Assembly (NCBI RefSeq): GCF_000271485.2
Contig: NZ_AKVN02000001.1
Span: 2,112,001-2,176,000, forward strand
Direction of reading: 5' to 3'
DNA: 64,000 nt
Source: Pelosinus fermentans DSM 17108
GTDB lineage: Bacteria > Bacillota > Negativicutes > DSM-13327
This document shows, in pieces, positions 57,648 through 64,000 of this stretch. Within the stretch, counting starts at the first letter, position 1. The number at the start of each line of letters is the position of its first letter. The position numbers and the translations under genes were made by a program. The notes beneath the pieces were generated by a model. The model searched no databases and was not told the DNA's origin. It was given only the letters and a program-made list of their open reading frames with translations.

Positions 57648-58784
57648 ATGAAGACGGGTTTATACATTCATATCCCTTTTTGTCAACAAAAATGTTTATA
57701 TTGCGATTTTCCTTCCTATGATAATCTTACCCATCTATATCAGCCTTATGTTGCCGCCTTATGCCAGGAGATTTCTGGCTGGGGCGGTGTTTTATCTGGC
57801 ACCTTGATTGATACAATTTATATTGGCGGGGGAACACCGACTCTTTTACCTGCAGATGCTTTAAAAACCATCTTAACTAAGGTGCATGAAAGCTTTTCCA
57901 TTGACGAAGCTGCAGAATTTAGCGTAGAAGCCAATCCCGGCACGACGAATCAAGAGAAATTATTAGCTTTAAAATCAGGTGGCGTCAACCGGATTAGCTT
58001 TGGTGTGCAAACTTTTTCCGACGCATTATTAAAGTCAATTGGCAGGATACATAGTGCTGATCAGGCTGTAAGATCAGTAAAGGAAGCACAAGATTTAGGT
58101 TTCAGTAATATTAATCTTGACTTGATGTATGGATTGCCAGGTCAATCCTGCAATGATTTAAAGGTTAGTATCCAAGAGGCAATGAAACTTGATATTACTC
58201 ATATCTCGGCTTATGGATTGAAAGTAGAAGAAGGTACACCTTTTGCTGCGATGGATCAGATAGGAACACTTATATTGCCAGAAGAAGATGAAGATGAAGA
58301 GATGTATACCTTTACAACTGAATATTTACCTCAGCATGGCTTTAAGCGCTATGAAATATCAAATTTTTCTAAAGCAGGGTATGAATGTCGTCATAATTTT
58401 AAATATTGGAAATATCATCCTTATGTAGGGGTGGGAGCCGCGGCTCATTCCTTTTTTCAGAAACAGCGGCTTAGTAACATAACTGATGTATCTCAATATA
58501 TAGATTGTGTGGAAAAAGGAACGCTGCCAATTGAATTTCGAGAAAATCCTAGCACTACGATTGCTATGGCAGAATATATTTTTTTAGCCTTGCGGACGGT
58601 ACACGGTTTATCTATTTTAGATTTTCAGGAATATTTCAACCGTGGATTTTACTTGGAGTATGGAGAAATTGTGTCAGAACTACTTCATAAAAAGTTGATT
58701 GCTGTAAAAGAGAATCAGGTAAATCTTACTGTTTTAGGCATGAAGTATGGAAATGTTGTATTTCGTGCATTTTTACCTGGATAA
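57648..58784 (+). CDS. hemW: HemW radical SAM protein (coproporphyrinogen oxidase-like)
   Basis: This 378-residue radical SAM protein has the motif CQQKCLYCDF, GGGTPTLL and a HemW C-terminal domain. HemW is a heme chaperone related to HemN. lepA-hemW-hrcA is the usual Firmicutes order. Confidence 0.93.
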   Translation: MKTGLYIHIPFCQQKCLYCDFPSYDNLTHLYQPYVAALCQEISGWGGVLSGTLIDTIYIGGGTPTLLPADALKTILTKVHESFSIDEAAEFSVEANPGTTNQEKLLALKSGGVNRISFGVQTFSDALLKSIGRIHSADQAVRSVKEAQDLGFSNINLDLMYGLPGQSCNDLKVSIQEAMKLDITHISAYGLKVEEGTPFAAMDQIGTLILPEEDEDEEMYTFTTEYLPQHGFKRYEISNFSKAGYECRHNFKYWKYHPYVGVGAAAHSFFQKQRLSNITDVSQYIDCVEKGTLPIEFRENPSTTIAMAEYIFLALRTVHGLSILDFQEYFNRGFYLEYGEIVSELLHKKLIAVKENQVNLTVLGMKYGNVVFRAFLPG

Positions 58785-58799
58785 ATCAATTATTATATC

Positions 58800-58828
58800 T
58801 TGACATTCAGGCGCAGGAGTGGTATTTT
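58800..58828 (+). promoter_or_regulatory. hrcA operon promoter
   Basis: TTGACA (58800-58805) is followed by a 17-bp spacer and TATTTT (58823-58828). Confidence 0.7.
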
Positions 58829-58839
58829 TTTAGTAGGTG

Positions 58840-58866
58840 TTAGCACTCTACAAGGTCGAGTGCTAA
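58840..58866 (+). promoter_or_regulatory. CIRCE operator
   Basis: TTAGCACTC-N9-GAGTGCTAA, a perfect CIRCE inverted repeat, the HrcA binding site, between the promoter and hrcA. The whole heat-shock operon is therefore under HrcA control. Confidence 0.97.
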
Positions 58867-58886
58867 CAATAGGAGGTGGAACTCAT

Positions 58887-59915
58887 ATGCTAGATAAGAG
58901 AAAACGTAGTATTCTTCAAGCGATTGTTGATGATTATATTTCCACCGCGGAGCCTATTGGCTCACGAACTATTGCCCGCAAACATGATTTAGGCGTTAGC
59001 CCTGCAACCATTCGCAATGAAATGGCTGATCTTGAACTGTTGGGTTATATTGAGCAGCTTCATACTTCATCGGGGAGAATTCCTTCTGCAAAAGGGTATC
59101 GCTTTTATGTAGATTCTCTATTATCACCGACCCAAATGTCTGAAAGGGAAATTGCATTAATTAAAAATTGGTATCAGGAGAAAACTCGTCATGTTGAAGA
59201 GGTTTTTCAGGAAACCGCAAAAATATTATCCAAAATAACAAGTAATATTTCATTAGTTTTAGTACCGCAAGTAACTCAATGCGCCTTTAAGTATCTAAAA
59301 TTTCTACCTTTTGATGACTGTCGCACGATTTTGGTTGTCGTGACAGATACAGGATTTGTAGAAAACAAGGTGATTGATATACCAACAGGGCTTTCATTTA
59401 ATGATTTGCAGCGTATTGCAGAACACATTAATAGACGTTTATCAGGATTATCCTTTGAGAATATTGAATTATCCATTCTGCGGGAAATTCAAAATGAAAT
59501 GCTAATTGATGTGGACTTGTTTGAAACTGCTTTAGGGATACTAAAACAGGCATTGGTTGTGGAAAAAAATGAGCGGTTGTATCTTGGTGGCACCACACAA
59601 TTATTAAGTCAGCCAGAATTTAAAAATATCGAAAAAGTAAAATCTTTTTTAGATATGCTGGAAGAAGAACATTTGCTGGCGAATATTTTGCAAAATCAAA
59701 AAAATGATGGTGTTATTGTTACAATTGGCGATGAAAACAAATATAGCGGAATTCAAGACTGCAGTATGGTGCAGGCTACTTATCGCATTGATGGTCAAGT
59801 CGTGGGAACAGTAGCTGTATTAGGTCCGACCAGGATGGATTATGGCAAGGTCATGTCAGTTTTAGAGTTTATGCATAATCATTTAGGAGAAGTACTTAAA
59901 AAGTATAAAATATAG
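58887..59915 (+). CDS. hrcA: Heat-shock repressor HrcA
   Basis: The ATG at 58887 follows AGGAGGTGG (342 residues); the longer frame runs through CIRCE. Winged-helix N-terminus (ILQAIVDDYISTAEPIGSR, SPATIRNEMADLE) and the HrcA dimerisation/GAF-like body are present. It represses its own operon through the CIRCE site. Confidence 0.95.
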   Translation: MLDKRKRSILQAIVDDYISTAEPIGSRTIARKHDLGVSPATIRNEMADLELLGYIEQLHTSSGRIPSAKGYRFYVDSLLSPTQMSEREIALIKNWYQEKTRHVEEVFQETAKILSKITSNISLVLVPQVTQCAFKYLKFLPFDDCRTILVVVTDTGFVENKVIDIPTGLSFNDLQRIAEHINRRLSGLSFENIELSILREIQNEMLIDVDLFETALGILKQALVVEKNERLYLGGTTQLLSQPEFKNIEKVKSFLDMLEEEHLLANILQNQKNDGVIVTIGDENKYSGIQDCSMVQATYRIDGQVVGTVAVLGPTRMDYGKVMSVLEFMHNHLGEVLKKYKI

Positions 59916-59917
59916 AG

Positions 59918-59953
59918 AGGTAATACCTTCCTTCTATAGTAAAGGGTATTACT
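59918..59953 (+). other. Hairpin between hrcA and the chaperonin gene
   Basis: AGGTAATACC pairs with GGGTATTACT around a 16-nt loop. No T tract follows. It may be an mRNA processing or stability site. Confidence 0.45.
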
Positions 59954-60000
59954 GACTCTATTATACATATAATAGAACTGTAATTTGGGAGGAACCAGGG

Positions 60001-61533
60001 ATGAAGCTAAAGCAAGCTAATAGTGGTTCTGAAGTAGATGAAAGGTTAGCGGCACTCATGACAAACGGGAACGCTATCAGAGTGGTTACGTCAGCTGTTG
60101 AGGGAACTATTGGTCCTAAGGGGCTAGATACTATGCTGTTAGGTTCTTCCGGTGAAGTCATAATCACAAATGATGGCGTTACTATTTTAGATAAAATGGA
60201 TGTAGATCATCCGGCAGCCAGAATGCTGATCAATGTTGCCAGAGCTCAGCAAGCCGAAATTGGAGATGGTACAACAACTGCAACTATTATGGCGGGTGGT
60301 CTGGTAGGTGAAGGTGTAAATCAAGTTATAAGGGGTGTGCCCATTGCCCGTGTCATCGAAGGAATCAGACATGGTGTGGCGCTGGCATTAGAGCAGATTA
60401 AGGATCGGGCAAAACATATTTTTGATATACAAGATCCCATTCTACACCGTATTGCTATGATTGCTGGCCGCGAATATAGTGATATTGCTCAATTGGTTAT
60501 TAAGGCCGCAGGACTTATCGGTATTGAAAAATTACGTGAGTCCAGTTTTAAACTGTCAGAGATTATTTTCTCCCAGGAAGGCGCTGAGAATGAGGTCTTT
60601 ATGGGCGTTATCGTTGATAAACAGCGATTAAATCAAGATATGCCTGTAAAGAGTAGTCAAGCAAAAGTATTGGTCATTGATGATGCCTTAGAGCCTGAAG
60701 AAATTGGTGATGAGGCGTTAAGTACAGAAGCTGGCTTTAAGCGGTATCTGGAATTGCAAAATGAGTTCAAGACAAATGTACATAAGATTGTAGAACTTGG
60801 TGTTAAGGTAGTATTGGTAGATCGGGGTGTCCATAATAGTGCAGAAGAAATACTGACGGATGCCGGTATTATGGTAATTCAGCGAGTGGTGCCAGAGGAA
60901 CTTCGCCGTGCCGCGGATCATGTAGGAGCGCGTATGATTAAACGCACAGGTCTTAAGAAAGATATTACGAACATTGCTAGTTCTTTGGGTTTGGCGAAGA
61001 ACGTGTATGAAGATGAAAAATTGAAGCATATTCGTATGTTGGGCGGTGCTGGTAAGCCGATGGCTACCATTTTAGTGGGGGCTGCTACCAAAGAAGTGGT
61101 TGGTGAACGGCAGCGTATTGCCAAAGATGCAGCCTCTAGTGTGCAAGCTGCTGTTAAAGGTGGTTATGTGCCTGGCGGCGGGTCTATTGAAATTGCTATT
61201 AGCCGTGACATTGCTAAGACTAGGGATGCAGTTAAAGGTATGGCGGCTTATGGGGTAGATTGTGTAATACATGCATTACGCAGACCGTTAGCACAAATTG
61301 TAGAAAATGCTGGCTATAATCCTCTGGAGAAGGTAGAAGATGTCATTGCAGCCCATGCCAATCAAAATAAAGATTCTTTAGGCATTGATTGCGATACTGG
61401 TGAAGTGATTGATATGATGACTCTTGGCGTAGTGGATCCTACAACAGTGAAATTACATGCCGTGAAGGCGGCGGGAGAAGTTGCTATTGCTATTTTACGC
61501 ATTGATACGATTATTAAGAAAAAAGAAGAGTAG
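60001..61533 (+). CDS. Group III (archaeal-like) chaperonin
   Basis: This 510-residue protein resembles thermosome/CCT subunits and not GroEL. VTSAVEGTIGPKGLDTMLLG and IITNDGVTILDKMDVDHPAA are near the N-terminus. AEIGDGTTTATIMAGGL carries the nucleotide-site GDGTT. The C-terminal GGGSIEIAISRDIA matches group II/III. Bacterial group III chaperonins are known from Carboxydothermus and some other Firmicutes, where they also lie in the dnaK operon. They fold proteins without a GroES lid. Here it is placed between hrcA and grpE under CIRCE control. Confidence 0.93.
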   Translation: MKLKQANSGSEVDERLAALMTNGNAIRVVTSAVEGTIGPKGLDTMLLGSSGEVIITNDGVTILDKMDVDHPAARMLINVARAQQAEIGDGTTTATIMAGGLVGEGVNQVIRGVPIARVIEGIRHGVALALEQIKDRAKHIFDIQDPILHRIAMIAGREYSDIAQLVIKAAGLIGIEKLRESSFKLSEIIFSQEGAENEVFMGVIVDKQRLNQDMPVKSSQAKVLVIDDALEPEEIGDEALSTEAGFKRYLELQNEFKTNVHKIVELGVKVVLVDRGVHNSAEEILTDAGIMVIQRVVPEELRRAADHVGARMIKRTGLKKDITNIASSLGLAKNVYEDEKLKHIRMLGGAGKPMATILVGAATKEVVGERQRIAKDAASSVQAAVKGGYVPGGGSIEIAISRDIAKTRDAVKGMAAYGVDCVIHALRRPLAQIVENAGYNPLEKVEDVIAAHANQNKDSLGIDCDTGEVIDMMTLGVVDPTTVKLHAVKAAGEVAIAILRIDTIIKKKEE

Positions 61534-61590
61534 CATAAGGCCGCTGAATTTGCAGCAGAAGTTCGTATATTTTAAGATGGGGTGATTTAT

Positions 61591-62139
61591 TTGAACGAAA
61601 CAAAAGAAGAAGTACAAGAGATAATTGAGGATCGATGTGTTGCACCTGATGAAACAATAGAAGTTTTAGATGAGATAGAAACTAAAATGCAGACGGAACT
61701 TGCAGAAAAAGAGCGTCTGTTAGAAGAGAGTAATGATCGCTATAAACGATTGCAGGCGGATTTTGATAATTTTCGAAGACGTACTCGTCAGGAAAAAGAA
61801 GAGCTATCAAATATCGTAGCACAAAATCTTATTTTAGAATTACTGCCTGTTATTGATAACTTTGAGAGAGCCTTATGCAGTGTTGCTACTCAGGATGCGA
61901 ATAAAATGCTGTCAGGAGTAGAAATGATTTATCGTCAATTAATGCAGGGGTTGGAAAAAAATGGACTGGTGGCTGTGGAGGCAGTTGGCAAAACCTTTAA
62001 CCCTCAAGAGCATGAAGCTGTAATGAGAGTGGAGGATGCTGATCAGCCTGACGGTATAATTGTAGAAGAGCTGCAAAAAGGATATTCCGTAAAAGGTAAG
62101 GTTATTAGACCCAGTATGGTTAAAGTCGTAAGTAATTAG
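61591..62139 (+). CDS. grpE: GrpE nucleotide-exchange factor
   Basis: The start is TTG at 61591, spaced correctly from GGGGTGA; the GTG at 61582 lies within that site. 182 residues: an acidic N-terminus, a long coiled coil (ERLLEESNDRYKRLQADFDN) and the C-terminal beta domain (NPQEHEAVMRVE). It releases ADP from DnaK. Confidence 0.93.
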   Translation: MNETKEEVQEIIEDRCVAPDETIEVLDEIETKMQTELAEKERLLEESNDRYKRLQADFDNFRRRTRQEKEELSNIVAQNLILELLPVIDNFERALCSVATQDANKMLSGVEMIYRQLMQGLEKNGLVAVEAVGKTFNPQEHEAVMRVEDADQPDGIIVEELQKGYSVKGKVIRPSMVKVVSN

Positions 62140-62201
62140 AAGTTACTTAAAAACTTCATTTTAAAAATAAAATTTTACATATTTCAAGGAGGAAGAAAAA
62201 A

Positions 62202-64000
62202 ATGGCAAAAGTAATTGGTATAGATCTTGGTACTACAAATTCATGTGTGGCAGTAATGGAAGGTGGAGAGCCGGTTGTTATTGCAAATGCTGAAGGAAAC
62301 AGAATTACTCCTTCCGTAGTAGGTTTTTCTAAAAATGATGAGCGTTTGGTTGGTCAATTGGCAAAGCGCCAAGCTGTGTCCAATCCTGAGCGTACGATTA
62401 GTTCCATTAAAAGACATATGGGTACTGATCATAAAGTGAAAATTGATGATAAGACTTATACTCCTCAAGAAATTTCTGCAATGATTTTGCAAAAATTAAA
62501 AACAGATGCAGAAGCTTATTTGGGTCAAACTGTTACGCAAGCTGTTATTACTGTACCTGCTTATTATAATGATAGTCAACGTCAAGCAACAAAAGATGCT
62601 GGAACCATTGCAGGCTTAGAAGTACTTCGTATTATCAATGAACCAACAGCTGCAGCTTTAGCTTATGGTATTGATAAAGGCAACGATCATACAGTATTGG
62701 TTTTTGACTTGGGTGGTGGTACTTTTGACGTATCGATCTTAGAACTTGGCGAAGGTGTGTTTGAGGTAAAGGCTACCAATGGTAATAATCGTTTAGGCGG
62801 AGATGATTTCGATGAACGTGTTATGAAATGGTTAGTTGCAGAGTTCAAAAAAGAAAATGGTATTGATTTGTCAAAAGATCGTATGGCAGAACAACGCTTG
62901 CGCGAAGCTGCTGAAAAAGCAAAAATTGAACTTTCTGGTGTATTGACAACTAATATTAATTTACCATTTATTACTGCGGATCAAACTGGTCCTAAACATT
63001 TAGAAGTGAACTTAACAAGAGCTAAGTTTGATGAATTAACTGCTGATTTGGTTGAATCTACTATGGGGCCAACTCGTCAGGCAATGAGCGATGCGGGTTT
63101 GTCACCTAAGGATATTGAAAAAGTAATTTTGGTGGGTGGTTCTACTCGTATTCCTGCAGTGCAAGAAGCTATCAAAGGATTCCTGGGCAAAGAACCGCAT
63201 CGTGGTGTAAATCCTGATGAGTGTGTAGCGGTAGGTGCTGCGATTCAAGCTGGTGTATTGGTAGGAGAAGTTAAAGATGTTCTTTTACTTGATGTAACTC
63301 CATTATCATTGGGAATTGAAACATTAGGTGGAGTATACACTAAAATTATTGAACGTAATACTACTATCCCTACATCAAAAAGCCAAGTGTTCTCTACTGC
63401 GGCTGATAATCAACCATCTGTAGATATTCATGTTCTGCAAGGTGAAAGAGAAATAGCGGCTTATAATAAAACATTAGGACGTTTTGAATTAAAAGACATT
63501 CCACCTGCACAACGTGGCGTACCTCGTATTGAAGTTTCCTTTGACATTGATGCTAACGGCATTGTTCATGTATCAGCGAAAGATTTGGGCACTGGTAAGG
63601 AACAAAAAATTACCATCACTTCATCCGGCGGTATGAGCAAAGATGATATTGAACGTATGGTAAAAGAAGCAGAAGCACATGCAGCGGAAGATAAGGCTCG
63701 TAAGGACGAAGTAGAAGTTCGTAACAATGCTGATTCTTTGGTATATCAAGCTGAAAAGACAATCAAAGACATGGGTGATAAAGTCGAAGATAAGGATTTG
63801 CTTGAAAAAGTACAAAAAGCTGCTGACGCATTAAAAGAAAGCCTCAACGGTACTGATACCGAAAAGATTAAAGCAGATACAGAAGAATTAACAAAGCCAT
63901 TGTATGAAATGACATCTGCAGTCTATAATAAAGAGCAAGAGGCTACTGCTGAGCAAGCGCCTGGAGCAGGCACTGAAGAAAAAGTGGTTGATGCTGAGTA
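62202..64000 (+). CDS. dnaK: DnaK (Hsp70), cut by the window end
   Basis: ATG after AAGGAGG. The sequence starts [20 protein letters not shown]. ATPase motifs ([25 protein letters not shown]) and the substrate domain follow. About 599 codons are present, to VVDAE plus the first two bases TA of the next codon. Family ends usually read VVDAEY and continue a few residues, so TA is probably tyrosine and not a stop. Confidence 0.97.
   Translation, partial: MAKVIGIDLGTTNSCVAVMEGGEPVVIANAEGNRITPSVVGFSKNDERLVGQLAKRQAVSNPERTISSIKRHMGTDHKVKIDDKTYTPQEISAMILQKLKTDAEAYLGQTVTQAVITVPAYYNDSQRQATKDAGTIAGLEVLRIINEPTAAALAYGIDKGNDHTVLVFDLGGGTFDVSILELGEGVFEVKATNGNNRLGGDDFDERVMKWLVAEFKKENGIDLSKDRMAEQRLREAAEKAKIELSGVLTTNINLPFITADQTGPKHLEVNLTRAKFDELTADLVESTMGPTRQAMSDAGLSPKDIEKVILVGGSTRIPAVQEAIKGFLGKEPHRGVNPDECVAVGAAIQAGVLVGEVKDVLLLDVTPLSLGIETLGGVYTKIIERNTTIPTSKSQVFSTAADNQPSVDIHVLQGEREIAAYNKTLGRFELKDIPPAQRGVPRIEVSFDIDANGIVHVSAKDLGTGKEQKITITSSGGMSKDDIERMVKEAEAHAAEDKARKDEVEVRNNADSLVYQAEKTIKDMGDKVEDKDLLEKVQKAADALKESLNGTDTEKIKADTEELTKPLYEMTSAVYNKEQEATAEQAPGAGTEEKVVDAE

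Overview
The window is A+T-rich DNA from a spore-forming, anaerobic Firmicute. Evidence for this is the spore protease gpr, spoIIP, a T-box leader on leuS, a CIRCE-controlled hrcA operon and low-GC promoters. The gene order comEC-holA-rpsT-gpr-spoIIP-lepA-hemW-hrcA fits Negativicutes such as the Sporomusa/Pelosinus group, but the genus is inference.

Layout. 0-7.4 kb: two nitrogenase-like NifDK pairs (the first beta subunit is frameshifted) and a NifH-type Fe protein on the minus strand. 7.5-8.9 kb: purB. 9.4-13.1 kb: a cysteine-desulfurase-like gene, a ThiF/MoeB-type E1 gene and a broken metallophosphoesterase. 13.3-21.9 kb: a third NifDK-like pair, trmO, a NifX-like protein, a methyltransferase of the MtaA/UroD family, a radical SAM protein, a YeiH-type transporter and a second Fe protein. 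22.1-26.3 kb: nifB with a NitT/TauT ABC transporter that lacks an ATPase. 26.5-29.1 kb (minus): an FtsX/LolD-type ABC system with DUF4418. 29.4-30.9 kb: a NarL-type two-component system. 30.9-32.2 kb: an intact ISAs1 element with a 10-bp target duplication. 32.5-35.0 kb: the orphan ABC ATPase, a deleted permease and metY. 35.5-41.6 kb: T-box-leuS, nrtR-pncB, comEA. 41.9-48.8 kb: a second NitT/TauT transporter, DUF2325, a double YezD protein, DUF1847, an amino-acid-type ABC ATPase and a PatB-type C-S lyase. 49-64 kb: core genes ending in hrcA, a group III (archaeal-like) chaperonin, grpE and dnaK, which is cut by the window end.

Main finding. I count 17 copies (16 clear, 1 weak) of one small RNA-leader element in front of the genes of the nitrogenase-like/sulfur island. 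None was seen in front of the core genes. Each is a short hairpin with a 3x2 internal loop (UGA or near variants facing an invariant AG). Its 3' strand is also the 5' strand of a Rho-independent terminator, so the hairpin and the terminator should exclude each other. Outer and inner stems covary between copies. I do not recognise the element as a known riboswitch or protein-directed antiterminator. Its targets include three NifDK-like pairs, two Fe proteins, NifB, sulfonate/taurine-type transporters with the metY operon, YezD, DUF2325, DUF1847, YeiH and the FtsX/DUF4418 operon.

Working model (inference): a salvage regulon in which nitrogenase-like reductases cleave C-S or related bonds, as the methylthio-alkane reductase MarBHDK does. 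NifB would supply the cofactor precursor, MetY would capture the thiol, and the ABC systems would import organosulfur compounds. All genes would be switched together by transcription antitermination. Three frameshifts are each repaired by adding one base to a homopolymer, so assembly error must be considered before calling those genes dead.
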